A DNA stretch of 64,000 nucleotides from Mauremys mutica (taxonomy: Eukaryota; Chordata; Testudines; Geoemydidae): assembly GCF_020497125.1 (NCBI RefSeq), contig NC_059082.1:24388965-24452964 (forward strand), in the 5' to 3' direction. Each line of letters begins with the position of its first letter. The first letter of the stretch is position 1. The translations under genes were made by a program, and so were the position numbers. Shown here piece after piece: positions 33,006 through 44,639 of the stretch. The notes under the pieces are model-generated. The model saw only the letters and a list, made by a program, of their open reading frames with translations, did no database searches and was not told the origin of the DNA.

Positions 33006-35369
33006 CATCGGAAGGACTGCAAAAGTGGGGGGGCAAGCCCCTACCACCAGCCCCACCCTCCCAAAGCCCTTGAGAGAGTGCCCCATCAACAACCCAGTCC
33101 TCCCAGAGCCCCTGCCTGCCCACCACCAACACCAGCCCAACTCCCAACCTCCTCATCCCCTGAGACCTCAAGAGAGCCTCCATCCTCACCAGCCCAACCC
33201 TCTTGGAGCTCTAGCCCCCCACACACATACTCTTTACTTTACCCTCCCTGCTGATAAGCCTGGGGCCCTTGGGTAGCGGGTCCACCCTGCTTCCTAGACC
33301 CAGCCAGTCCCCAGAACTGAGAGGAGCTACCACCATGTTTTCAGTAGCCAGTAGGTAAAGGCCCAGCTGCCAGCCAGCCAGCCCAGGCCATGACATGCTC
33401 CATCCAAGCCAGGTTTTAAAAAGCGGAGGAGCATGACTTCCCCTGTATAAAAAGAGAGGTCGGGCAATTGCACTCCCCCCCCGCCCCCCGCTCCATCTCC
33501 AGTGCCTATGCTGCAGAAGAAAGCAAGGCCAGGTAGGAGGGAATCAGGAATTATAAGAGAGTTGAGGGAGGGGAGAATCTGTCCACTGGTGGTTTCCCTC
33601 CAAATTCTGCTTTATGAGAATGGAAACTGTCGGAAGAATTTAGTGGCAATTACTACTGGAGGGCTCACCCGTGTAGTCCTTACTCTGGCCAAACACTGAG
33701 ACCTACAGAAATATTTATTCTGAGAGCATAAGAAAGGCCCCGCCGTGTTATCATCAGACAGCAGAACAAGTGAGTATATGAAGCAGGAAGGTTAGTTAAT
33801 ACATTTAGTGAATTTATTTCATTACTGTGTATCTACCCCTAAAGGCATATGGTGGGAGTTTTGCAACCACAAGTAGTATGGGACTGGAGGCTTCATCCCT
33901 AGCTTGTGTATAGGAGTGTGCCCAGAGTCTCCAGTGGTAGGATTAGTTTCTCCAAACTATTTTGAACAAAAGAAAATTTGTGACTGTAGGAGAAGGGAAG
34001 CACATTCAGAGGAAATAAAACCTAAGTCTGACCAGAGAATCTCCTAATATATTTTCATATAAAGGTAGATGGATACAGTCAACTCAGAGACATGTTATCC
34101 TATTACGAACTCTAAGCTTCCTTTGAGACCAGGTCTCTATTTTCTTATCACTCTAGACAGCTACCTCTTCTGGTTGACAATTAGGGCATTTAAATGCTGA
34201 AAGAATCTATCATATCAAGTCATTTTACTGTTAAATCTCATATTTTATATACTTAATCGCTATTCTCAACTTCCCCTTCTCCATTTTTAAAGTCTTCAGA
34301 CTTCACATGCTCTGCATAAACTGGGCTTGTGTTGGAGAATGTTCAGTATACCAGAAAGAGTTGCCAAAATGGTTGATATATTTATTGTTTATTTTGGGGC
34401 TATTTCACATTTATGTAACGAAGCCATTACTAATTAATTCATTTCAGCTGTAGGCTTCACCCAAATGAGAATATATTCAAATAGCAACTGTAATGATATA
34501 TTGTCAGGAGGCTAAGAGCCAACAAGCATTAATGCCAGTAATTCCCTTAAAGCAATATTTGTATATACACATTTTCACCTTCTTCACGGCATCATGAAGG
34601 CAGAGTTAGGTTAAACAGGAATAGGACTGAAGAATTTAATATTAGTAATTTATATGAACGTTTCTTTTGCTGCATCTTGTGGCTGGTGTCTAGTGCAGAT
34701 ACAGGGCCAAAAGGGCCAGTCTACAGAAATAAAAGACTTGGGATTTCATTGGTGAACCTCAAGCCTCTGGGAACAGGGGAAATCTGAAGTCTTCCCAGAC
34801 CAAGGTCCCTCTTTGGTACCTTCTGTTCCCTTCACAGGGGGCAGGATGAGAGGATTCCACAAAGTGAACTGAATCCTGGGGTAAGCTGAGGAGCATCAAC
34901 CCTGAGTTATGGGCTATATGATGGGAACTCTACAATGGGCCTACTTAAACGCCTGGTTTGGGGAGATAGCACCCCTTCGCAGTGTTATCTGCCCTAAGTT
35001 AAGTTATGGCCTCCCGCTTAAATCCATCTCTGTGTCCGTCCCCATTCACCTGCATGTCCTGATCAACGGACCCTGTCTCTGTTCCAGCTCTCACATCAGC
35101 TTTACTGGAGAAGCATACCGAGAAGGAGGCAGCAATATAAGTAGCACATGGGAAGCGGCAACATGGTCTGGTGGCCTGAGCCTGGGGAGGGAAAGCAAGC
35201 TGTCCTGAGTTATTTCCTAGCTGTACTGTTGACTCACTGTGCAGCCTTTACCAAGTCCTTTACACTTAAATTTTCAAAAAAGATCAATGATTGTGGGGGT
35301 CTCAGGTTCTGGGTACCCAACTGGATGGACCCAAACCCTGTGACCACTTTTGAAAATGTTATTACTATT
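33006..35369. other. Non-coding stretch, C-rich then AT-rich
   Basis: 33010-33490 is C-rich low-complexity DNA (CCAGCCC, CCAGCCAGCCAGCCC and a C run near 33473) that yields proline-rich open frames without meaning. From 33720 on, the DNA is AT-rich. No genes or ends are recognised. Confidence 0.5.
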
Positions 35370-35479
35370 TGTATTATCATAGGCACCTTTGAGCCCCAGT
35401 CTAGACCAGGATTGTACTAGGCACTATACAAACATGGAACAAAAAGCCAGTCACTTCCCCCAAAGAGCTAACAATCTAA
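35370..35479 (+). repeat. Old dispersed repeat, host of the Harbinger insertion
   Basis: TTTGAGCCCCAGTCTAGACC ... TGTACTAGGCACTATACAAA ... AAAGAGCTAACAATCTAA matches the copies at 25645 and 63897. It stops exactly where the Harbinger element starts, so the transposon appears to have landed in it at TAA. Confidence 0.6.
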
Positions 35480-35859
35480 GGGCATGTCAAGTTAGAGTTT
35501 TGTCGACAAAAGTCAGCTTTCATTGACAAAACATTGACAAAATAAGTGGATGTGCAATGCTTCTCCCTCCAGTTAAACTCTCCTGCTACGCCGACATAAT
35601 AAAACCACCTGGACGAGAGGCATAGAGATTTTTGCAACAAAGTTAGAGTGACACAGTGCCACTGTAGACACTGTATTCCTTATGTTGCCCTAAGAGGCCT
35701 CCAAGAGGTGTCCCACAATGCCCATCATTTGAACTCTGCTGCCCTGCAGTCAGATACACAGGCATGTGCCCTTCTTCCTTTAAAGGCCCAGGAATTTTTG
35801 AAATTCCACTTCCTGTTTACTTGGCGTGTACTACTCACATGGCATCTTCCTAGCTGACC

Positions 35860-37520
35860 ATGGCAGCTCCCACAGCAAATGCGCTCCTGCCTGGAGTACA
35901 CTGGAGTTGTTGGATCTGCTGGGTCTGTCAGGAGAGGAGGCCATGCAGTCGCAGCTCTGCTCCAGCCATAGGAACTTTGATACCTCTAGGCAGCGTGGTC
36001 ATGGCATAGTGGAGAAGGGGCACGAAAGGGACACGCAGTAGTGCTGTGCCAAGATCAAGGAGCTGAGGCAGGTGTACCAGAAGGCGAGGGAAGCCAATCA
36101 TTGCTCTGGGCATCGCCAAAGACATACCGCTTATACAAAGAGCTTCATGCCATCCTTGGTGGCAATCCCATCTGCACCACCAAGAACCCCACGGACATTT
36201 GAGGGAGGGGCCTGGAGGAAGAAACCAGCGGAGTGAACCCCAAGGACGAAATGGTGGACAAGGAAGTGGAGCTGGAGGAGGATGGGGGACAGGTGACAGG
36301 GATGTCCGGTGGCAAGCCGGGACCTCTTTTTAACTACAGAGGGGTTCTAGCCAGTCCCAACACTCCAGCCCTGGCATGCCTGATGCATGAGAGGGGAGCT
36401 CCAGTAAATATTCATGCTTTAATACTGCAGGAAAACAAGGGGTAGAACTCTGCTTCTTCCTTTGTTCCAGGGTAGGAGAGGAATAGAAATAACCCACACT
36501 ACCACTGTTTGCATCAGCTTCTCATTCCCCTGTGCAGCTATGCAGAGACAACCTTGTGGAAAACATTGTTGATGCACACCAGGATGTGCAGGAAATCCTC
36601 TCCACAGAGATCTCTAAGAAACTTTCCTGGAGGTACTCTGCAATTCGCTTCTGAAGGCTCCTTGGAAGGGCTGCCTTGTTCCTTCCCCCCTGCGGTAGGA
36701 AAGTTTGCCACACCAATCAGCAATTACATCTGCAGGCACCATAGCAGCATATAAGCGAGCAGTATACAGACCCAGCCTGTAGCCTCAAACATGCAGGAGC
36801 TGCCCCCTTGCATCCTTGGTTACCCTCAGGAGCATGATATCAGCTGCTATCACCCCGCCTATGGAAAACAGTGCCAGTATTCAGAATAGTGGCTCCTGGG
36901 CACTTGTATTGAAACCCCTGTGAAACCCCCTCAATCCTTTCTCCCATCTTGCCCTTCCCAGCCCAGGCCAACTCACCATGGTTAGGGCTCTCGTAGTGCT
37001 GTGTGCGTGCCAAGGGAAAGTTAGAAAGTGGTGTATCAAACCTGTATCAAGTGTTTGAATCAAGGCTGAGACTGCACTCAAAATAGTGTCTCCGTCTATT
37101 GTTTCTTTAGCTTCTACAGATGAGCCCTTGAGGGTTTGCTCCTGCACACCAGATGAGTGGCTCCAATTTATAAGGCGACAAACCAGCAGGAATAAGGAAG
37201 ACATGTTCAGGGAGGTGTTACATTTGTCTGATGCAGCTGATAGCGAACAGAGAGCCTGGAGAGAGACTTTAAAAGAAAGACTGAGAATAGATATCCTGGA
37301 GAGAAAAAAGGGATGATACAGGGCAGGAGCGGATGATACAGCTTCGGGAAGGCCAAACAGGCCTGCTGAGGTCCCTGATTGCACTGAAAGCAGAACACAT
37401 CCATGCTCACATCCCCCTGCAGCCCGTACTGAACTGCCTTCCATGTCCTCCCCAACCCCTACACACATTCTTTGCATGTTCCCAGGCTGTCCCAGTAACC
37501 CATGCACTCCACCCCTAGGG
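35860..37520 (+). pseudogene. Harbinger SANT/Myb-like protein gene (broken)
   Basis: After ATG at 35860 the frame soon shifts. Recognisable segments in order are APAWSTLELLDLLG (start of the trihelix-like DNA-binding domain), KIKELRQVYQKAREANH (its third helix, about 36052-36100), NPKDEMVDKEVELEEDGGQV (acidic linker, 36234-36293) and, in the tail, EDMFREVLHLSDAADSEQRA followed by LRSLIALKAEHIHAHIPLQP (37196-37430). Such proteins accompany the Harbinger transposase to its ends. Multiple frameshifts and stops make it a pseudogene. The minus-strand frame across 36881-37570 is an antisense shadow. Confidence 0.7.
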
Positions 37521-37769
37521 ACATGTTTCAGAATGACAGCTGGACATATACCCAGCTGTGAGAGCCTCATTTCGAAACATGCTCTTAAACTGTCATGTCC
37601 CTTTTAGAAAACAGAAACGTCTGTATTGTTGATGAATAAAAATGTACTTATGGAAAAAAATAATTTTTATTTGTCTAAAAATCACAGTGGTTGCTGCTGA
37701 AATTCATACACAGTGGCAATCAGTGCATTTGCCGAGTACAGTGAATGAACACACAGCAATCATTACAAA

Positions 37770-38990
37770 GTCAGGCTCTGGTGCAAGAAAGCAATACCTG
37801 GCTCAAAGCATTACAGAAACACACATTACTGGACCTCATTGTCAAAACGCTCCTTCAAAGCCTCCCTGATTCAAATAGCTCCCCATTGTGCCCCTCTAAC
37901 AGTCCTGGTATCTGGCTGACCAAAAGCAGCTACTAGCCGATCCACCTCAATGCTCCACGCCCCTGGGGAAACTTTTCCCCCTAACTTCACAAATGTTATG
38001 CAAAGCACAGCAGGCTTCTATGACCTTGGGAATATTTTCCTCGCTGATGTCTAACCTGCCAAAAAGGCAGCAATAGTCACCCTTTAATCTGCCAGTGGGA
38101 GATTAATAGTCATCGTTTAATCGTCCTTCTGCACCTGCTGAGCCTGTTGTTGAAGTGCTCCTTGCTGCTCTTAAGGTTTCTGGTGTAAGGCTTCATGAGC
38201 CATGGGAGCAAGGGGTAGGCCGAGTCTCCCAGGATTACAATTGGCATTTCCACATCCCCAGTTGTAAACTTCTGGTCTGGAAACAAAGTCCCTGCTTGCA
38301 ACTTTCTATACAGGCCAGTGTTCCTGGAGATGCGTGTGTCATGCACCTTCCCTGACCACCCCGCATTGATGTCTGTGAAATGACCCCAGTGATCCACTGG
38401 CGCTTGCAATACCGTAGGAAAGTAGCCCTTTCTGTCAATGTGCTGTGTCACAAGGTGATCTGGGGCCTAAATGGGCATGTGTGTGCTAGAGAATCCATTG
38501 CTGCAAAGCCATCCAGTATTTCCTGCACATTGCCCAGACTCACTGTCCTTCATAGAAGGATGCAATTAATGGCCCTGCAAACTGGCATGATTGCAAGCCC
38601 CACAGTGGACTTCACAATTCCAAATTGATTTGTGACTGATTGGTAGCAGTCTGTAGTTGCAAGCTTCCACACAGTGAGCGCCACCCACTTCTCCACCGTG
38701 AGGACAGCTCTCAATTTGGTGTCCCTGTGCCGGAGGGTGGGTGTGAGCTCCACATACAGTTCCAGGAACGTGGCTTTGCGCATCTGAAAGTTCTGCAGCC
38801 ACTGCTCATCATCCCGTACCTGCATCACAATGCAATCCCAGCACTCAATGCTTGTTTCCCAAGCCCAGAACCGATGGTCCACCACATGCAGCTGCTCTGT
38901 GAATACCAAAAGCAACCTTGAATTGTTTCCTTCCATGGTAGAGAAACAATTCAAACTAGCATTGTTTCCCACTATCCAATAACAATTAAT
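37770..38990 (-). pseudogene. Harbinger (HARBI1-like) DDE transposase (broken)
   Basis: The first part (38972-38550) carries DDEQWLQNFQMRKATFLELY and VEKWVALTVWKLATTDCYQS, the N-terminal region of HARBI1-like transposases. After a frame break, 38451-38110 carries VLQAPVDHWGHFTDINAGW, which holds the first catalytic aspartate region, and VILGDSAYPLLPWLMKPYT, which holds the second. The third acidic residue normally lies in a 'VE.AFGRLKGR' segment. The aligned bases here read TIKR then a stop, so the glutamate appears replaced. Beyond that only scattered similarity continues to about 37770. The gene is inactive. Confidence 0.75.
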
Positions 38991-39010
38991 GGCAGATCAA
39001 GCATTAGCTA

Positions 39011-39976
39011 ACTACACAGCAAGACTGCCTCCTCCTTTGTTTTTTAAGGCTACTTGGTGGATCATGTGATGGATGTAGTGACAGCTTTTCCTTGCTACAC
39101 TTAGAATCCTCTGACGTCATTCCCAGTAAAGAAGTTAGTACAGCCTAAGCACAACACACGATTAGAAATATCTTACAACGTAATGGATGGGAAACCATTC
39201 ATATAGTGATAATAAGGCATATGATACAACAACCTGTTCCTAAGTCTATAAACAGCTGGCATATTCCCCATGCTACCACTTTCTCCTCAACAGCAGCAAC
39301 GATACAACATATCAACATTAAAACACAAATAACACAATTGGTGAATTTGATTCCAATTAGATATAAGGATCTCCAGGGAAATACGGTACCCCTGTGTCAC
39401 TAGTGTTCAGTCCATGTCTTATAATAATAGACAGTCCTCTGTATCTTCAGTCTTCACTCTGAACTAGATTGTCCTGTCCTCCCATCTTGTATTATGCCCG
39501 TTTTTTCTGCTTTCAAATGTACTTCTATGTTCCTCCTTATGTTGACCATAACAATTACATTTCCTGCAACTGTGTCATCATGTTAAAGAATCAGAGGTTT
39601 TTAAATGACTGACAGCACACAAGTCTCTATCTTTGTAATCAGCAGCTTTGCTGGTTGTCCCTGTGTTATTTCTGCAGCTGTTTGAGGATCACATCATTTC
39701 CTGTTCTCACAATACAACATTAGAGTTTTCATTACCAGGCCCTCTTCACACTTGCTTTCATCCTCCTAAAGTTGTCAACCGACTGTCCAGTCACCTATAG
39801 TTCCTCCATTAGTCCCTGTAGAAGGGAGAGACAATTATTTTTGTCAAAGTCCAGACACCACAGAAAATATAAAAAAAATAAAACATTAGCAATTGCTAAC
39901 TTTGTATCTTAATTTAGAGAGCTAAATTGATGTAAGCAGCTGTAAACTGGTTTGTGTGTGTCCACACTGGGGTTTG
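39011..39976. other. Non-coding stretch, no gene seen
   Basis: AT-rich DNA without open frames above 65 codons. I searched it by eye for the missing Harbinger right end and did not find one. Confidence 0.5.
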
Positions 39977-39984
39977 TACTAGTT

Positions 39985-40384
39985 CAGCAGTTCTCAAACT
40001 TTAGCAACCTGAGGACCCCCATTTTGATTTAAAATTTTTCGCGGACCCCAAGCCAGCTTCTAATTTTCCCCAGGGGTGCTCAGCCCCAGGCCCCACCCCC
40101 ACTCCACCCCTTCCCTCAAGGCTCCACCCTTGCCCCACCCCCACTCTACCTCTGCCCCTCCTCTTCCCACCCCTCCCCCAGCACACCCCATTCCCACTCC
40201 TCCCCCTCCCTCCCAGTGCCTCCTGCATGCCACAGAATAGCTGTTTAGCAGCATACAGGAGGCACTGGGAGGGAGGGGTAGGAGCTGATCAGCAGGCCCG
40301 ATGGCCCCGGACATGACTTGTGGACCCCCCTGGAGTACCCTCGCAGACCCCAGGGGCCCGCAGACTCCAGTTAGAGAACCACTG
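39985..40384. mobile_element. hAT MITE, C-rich, 400 bp
   Basis: Starts CAGCAGTTCTCAAACTTTAG and ends CCAGTTAGAGAACCACTG, inverted ends of the CAGTGGTTCTC type. Target duplication tactagtt (39977-39984) and tactagat (40385-40392), one difference. The interior has a pyrimidine-rich tract (CCCCACCC, CCCTCCC). The inverted pair CCCTCCCAGTGCCTCCTG / CAGGAGGCACTGGGAGGG at about 40208-40275 forms a strong hairpin. Antisense glycine-rich frames are chance. Confidence 0.85.
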
Positions 40385-40392
40385 TACTAGAT

Positions 40393-41102
40393 CAATTTAA
40401 AAATTGGATTTTAGTTACATTGGTACAACTTCTGTGTTTAAATAAAGCCTTAGAACAAACAAATTAAGCTACATTTTGCTGGAACTGTTTGTTCATGAAA
40501 AAAGATATGAAAGTACAGTTCTATGCAATCAATCTGACTGAAACAGGATGAACACCTTACAGGAAGAATCCTCCATTGGGATAGACAGATGAATGGACAG
40601 ACAGACAAGATAAATACACATGTATATTGATTTAATATCCTTGCCATTCACCACAATCTGGTACATTACAAAGGAATGTTTCTGCTTTGCAAAAGTATTT
40701 TTATGAGCCCCATGTATATGTCAGCTCCAGCAGATGTGATTTAACTGTATCCTGAGAGCTCTGTCAGAATCCAGAAAATCACAAATCTTCCCTTCAATGC
40801 GGTAGTGGAATTTTAACTAGGGGCTGCATCACTGCACTAGGCCAAATGAATCTCCAGTGTATTGCCACTTAAATGGATCGAATTATGCCAGGGATGAATT
40901 TGGCTCACTATGTTTTCTAATATCAACCAAAGGGAAACAAACTCTCATGAGTGCCTAACAAGCTCTTCATTTCTCCTTTTTGGCCAAAAAGTACCTTGAC
41001 CCATACATTAGTTTGCAGAACTCCTATAAAAAGAGTTGCTCTATAGAATTCTGAAACTATAGCACATTCCATTGCAACACACAAAATTCACAGCTAAGTA
41101 CA
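40393..41102. other. Non-coding stretch, no gene seen
   Basis: Contains a short GACAGACAGACA-like run near 40597. Nothing else is identifiable. Confidence 0.5.
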
Positions 41103-41110
41103 GTATAAAT

Positions 41111-41493
41111 CAGTGGTTCTCAACCAGGGGTACGTGTACCTCTAAGGGTATGCAGAGGTCTACCAGGGGGTACATCAACTCATTTAGATAAGGCTACATA
41201 AAAAGCACTAGTGAAGTCAGTACAAACTAAATTTCATATACACAAACTACTCTATATACTATGCACTGAAATGTAAGTACATATACACACACATCTGTGT
41301 TTCAATTGATTAATTTTATAATTATAAGGTAAAAATAAGAACATAAGCAATTTTTCAGTAATAGTGTGCTGTGACTTTTGTATTTTTATTTCTGATTTTT
41401 GTAAGCAAGTAGTTTTTAAGTAAGACATGAAATACGCAAGACAATCAGACTCCTGAAAGGGGTACAGTAGCCTGGAAAGGTTGAGAACCACTG
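41111..41493. mobile_element. hAT MITE with well-preserved ends, 383 bp
   Basis: Starts CAGTGGTTCTCAACCAGGGG and ends CCTGGAAAGGTTGAGAACCACTG, 15 exactly matching outer bases. Target duplication gtataaat (41103-41110) and gtatatat (41494-41501), one difference. The interior is AT-rich and non-coding. This is the best reference copy for the decayed ends at 18613-18940 and 39985-40384. Confidence 0.9.
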
Positions 41494-41501
41494 GTATATA
41501 T

Positions 41502-43030
41502 ATTAAAGGAGAGTTGGTTTCTTAGACCAGATTCTCATCTCTCTCAAAACAGTGTAATTCCACTGACATCAGTGAAGTTACTCCTAATTTACATTAATGT
41601 CAAGTGGTATCAGAGGCAGACATATGCTGAGCAAAACATTTAAGCCTTCCAGATGTTGCATGAAACATTTATTTTTGTGTTTATTTTGTAGAAGTCTGAT
41701 GTAACATTTTTAATAAGATTAAGTGCTTGTTTCATTTTGCTCCCCCCCCTTTTTTTTTTTTTAAGTAAACCACTTTATGAATAATCTGTAAAAATAAGAG
41801 CTACATGTGAATTTATTTTTCTGTACAAAGTTTTACTTTCATCTGATTTAAAACTAAAATGGGAGACTAATTTAATCCGATTTTCATCATCTGTAGGTGC
41901 GACTGGACTGGAAAGACCCTGGTTTATGCATCTCTGATATGTCTTGACATTTCCCAAATAAGTCCATAAAGAGTGCACAGATTATGACTATTGCTGGTAC
42001 TTTTGAAATCTACTAAAGATATGGCAGCAAAAGTATATGATCCAAAAAGAACAAGGAATGGGGAGACTGGTTATGTCCTGACTGCTTTAATGCTAATATG
42101 TGTTTTCAGTAATTAATTTTTTGTCTAGTTTTCACCCTGAAAATCACCCTTTAGCAACTGTTGATTTATACTTGAATCACATCTTTTTACCTTTACTTGC
42201 ACCACAGGGAGTCACTTCATTCCCTTTCCAATCTTTCACCTGAGAGAGCTGATCTTTTTTTTTTGACTGATACAGAATGACACCCTTTAGAGTTGGCCAA
42301 CTTTTATGTATTTAAACTATTTGGTACAATTTTCCAGGCTCAGACCTCCTGAGATTCATTGTGTCATCATTTGTATTGCACATAATATATTCCAGAACAA
42401 CGTCCTCTAACTGTGCTACAAAGAGCAGTTTTCAGCCTGTGGGCTGAGATATGAAGAGACTCACCAGCTGTTTTCTGAAAAGTCGTGATATTGCTAGTAT
42501 TACCTGTCTCCAGTCTTCTGCACAGGTGGGCTTTCTCAGCTGTTTGCAACCAGCACATCAGATAGAGGCTGGTCAGACAGAGGATGTTAGAAGTACCCCC
42601 TTCACTACTGCTTCCCTTGAGGTGCTGCAGGCATTGGTGCCTCTTTAAAAGAACTCAGCTCATGGTTCCTTTGAAATTAAAGACAAAACTCCAATTGAAC
42701 TCAGTGGGAGCAGAATGGATCCACGTTCCTTATTTCATCTCTGAAGGATCTGCATTTGAGTTACTTTTAGGATGCCAAAATAAAGTATGGGGTGAAAATA
42801 CTATGCTTCTGGTCAAGAACTTATTTCCTTTTTGATGTAAAGACTGAGTCTACAAAACATCTGTGAATTCAGTCTGCTGCGGCTAGAGGTACTCTGGGCA
42901 CTGGAATTGTTTGAGAAGCATATATCACTCATCCATCTTGCCTTGAGTTTTAATTCTCAGATCCTGTTATCACTTCATAAGATGAGAAAGTGAAGATGTC
43001 AGTTGGGAAAACAGAACATCAACACAATAA
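41502..43030. other. Non-coding stretch with dispersed repeat relics
   Basis: TTCCACTGACATCAGTGAAG (about 41562) and CAATTGAACTCAGTGGGAGC (about 42692) are copies of the near-palindromic dispersed repeat. Homopolymer C and T runs lie at 41743-41762. No gene is seen. Confidence 0.5.
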
Positions 43031-43240
43031 AGACAGTCCTCAGACTTACGATACAATTGGTTCCTTACAATTGCATCGTAAGTTGGAAAGTCATAACTCG
43101 GAACTGCAATCTACTCCATTGCAGGACCGAGCATTGTAAATTCGAAACCTATAGTCATAAGTAGAATCAGGGTGTTAATGTAGAAGCATCGTAAGCGCCA
43201 TTCATTGTAACTCGAACATCGTAAAATTGAGGACTGCCTG
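43031..43240. mobile_element. Tigger-like (pogo/Tc1-mariner) MITE, 210 bp
   Basis: The left end (A)GACAGTCCTCAGACTTACGAT and right end ATCGTAAAATTGAGGACTGCCTG are inverted repeats with a few differences, and TA follows on the right. Internal CATCGTAAG and CTTACGATAC boxes repeat the end sequence. The size, end sequence and TA target fit a non-autonomous Tigger-type element. The left TA is mutated. Confidence 0.7.
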
Positions 43241-43466
43241 TATTGCCACCATATCCCAGAGGTGGTTGATTTTGTTACATGAAGACTACATGGATTCATG
43301 CCAGTTAATTATAAAATAATGTTTGCTTTTGTAGGAATATTTTGGGTAGTATGAAATGTATACCACCTTTTCCTGGCTACTGTATTTGTACAGCATATTC
43401 ACTTTGAGGCTATTCAGTGCCTCTGTTCTCACATTTAATCAGTTATAGCTGAAAAACCTGCCCACC

Positions 43467-44081
43467 TGCGACCCCATGTGATGCTGCCCCTCATGGGCAG
43501 AAAGGGGATTAAAAGCCGTCCTAGAGAAGCTGCGCAGGAGGCAGCCAATCAGAGAAAGGCTGAAGGGAGCAGCCAATCAGGGCCAAGCAGGCCCATATAA
43601 ACTAGGAGCTGAATGGCAGAGGAGGTCAGTTCTCTGCTGGGAGCCCAGGGAGGAAGGACTGTGACTCTGGAGGGCTGAGAGAACTGCCAGCACACTGGAC
43701 AGAGCAGTGCTGCAAGCAGGGACCAGGAAGCTAGAGAGAGCTCCTAGCTGGCTGCTAGGGCCTGCAGGCCAAGGCCCTGAGGTAAGGGCAGAAGAGGGTG
43801 GTGAAGCCACATTGGAAGCAGCCTCGGCATAATGGACTGCAGCTGCCACTGAGGGAAGTGGCTGGACAGAGATTGCACGTCCCTCGGAAGGGGGAAACAC
43901 AGTGTGGCACAGCTGGAGGGCAGTTTCACTGAAGAGGACACCACGGTCCAGGGAAAGACGTGGGTCCTAGAGCAGGAGTGATAGCAGCAAGGCACCACCT
44001 GAAGAGAGTGCAGTAACACGCAGCGCTAATTCCCATGACAGCTGGCAGGAGGCACCAGAGTGGTGAGCACACCCTGTCACA
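43467..44081 (+). mobile_element. LTR-like element, relative of the 14.3-kb copy
   Basis: Contains two CCAAT boxes (AGCCAATCAG at about 43543 and 43569) and a TATA-like CATATAAAC (about 43593), followed by purine-rich DNA, and ends GCACACCCTGTCACA. The order of boxes matches the 14.3-kb copy. The left end TGCGACCCC is a decayed form of TGTGACGGGG or a truncation point. I cannot see a duplication. A solo LTR is the most likely reading. Confidence 0.45.
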
Positions 44082-44639
44082 CCCCAGCTGCTCCTACTTC
44101 TTTCTTCCTGCTGCTACTGTTTGTATCATTTTTAGTTATTGTTGTTTTCAAAGCTGCCTTACAGGAATTTTGTTTTTTAATATTTTTAGCCTTGAAAGAG
44201 TTTGTATTTTTCCTGGACTAGCAATTTGCTCTGTTGTACTAAGTCCAACAGAAAGTTCCTTCAAGTCTCAGCAAAAGCATCCACTAACTCTTCTCCCCAT
44301 TCTCTTCTGATCTGTAAATCTTCTGAATCAAGCTGCAATAACTGACAAGCGCTTGATGATATTGTATCATGGACAACCGATTAGCTATTCTGCTAGAAGC
44401 AAAAGTCGATCAAATGTCAAATGAACTATCATGATATATTTGGGAGAAAAGGAACTTCGGAAGATCTAAAAACTGAGAACCCACTAGACTACAGTACATT
44501 AGATGTCTAGACTAAAAATAACTACACCCTGCTACTAAAAAACAAATATGGGTCATTCATGAACAGGGTCCTACCAAATTGATGGCAATGAAAAATGCAT
44601 CACAAACCATGAAATCAGATTTCCCCTGTGAAATCTAGC

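Larger units (their letters stand above)
35480..39010. mobile_element. Decayed two-gene PIF/Harbinger transposon
   Basis: The left end is GGGCATGTC directly after TAA (35477-35479), matching the TWA target preference of Harbinger elements. Near the end, TTTTGTCGACAAAAG (35502-35516) forms a subterminal palindrome. A SANT/Myb-like DNA-binding gene remnant (plus strand, 35860-37520) faces a DDE transposase remnant (minus strand, about 37770-38990), so the two genes converge. This gene pair is characteristic of the superfamily. A matching right end was not found between 39000 and 39950, so the right boundary is approximate and the element may be truncated. Confidence 0.75.

Noticed and set aside
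32537..33022. 161-codon minus-strand frame
   Set aside because: Covers the GC-rich MITE at 32602-32997 and its flanks. No protein family resemblance.
36881..37570. 229-codon minus-strand frame
   Set aside because: Antisense to the Harbinger SANT/Myb-like protein remnant, which has recognisable segments on the plus strand.
43577..44019. Serine/proline-rich minus-strand frames
   Set aside because: Fall inside the LTR-like element and have no domain.
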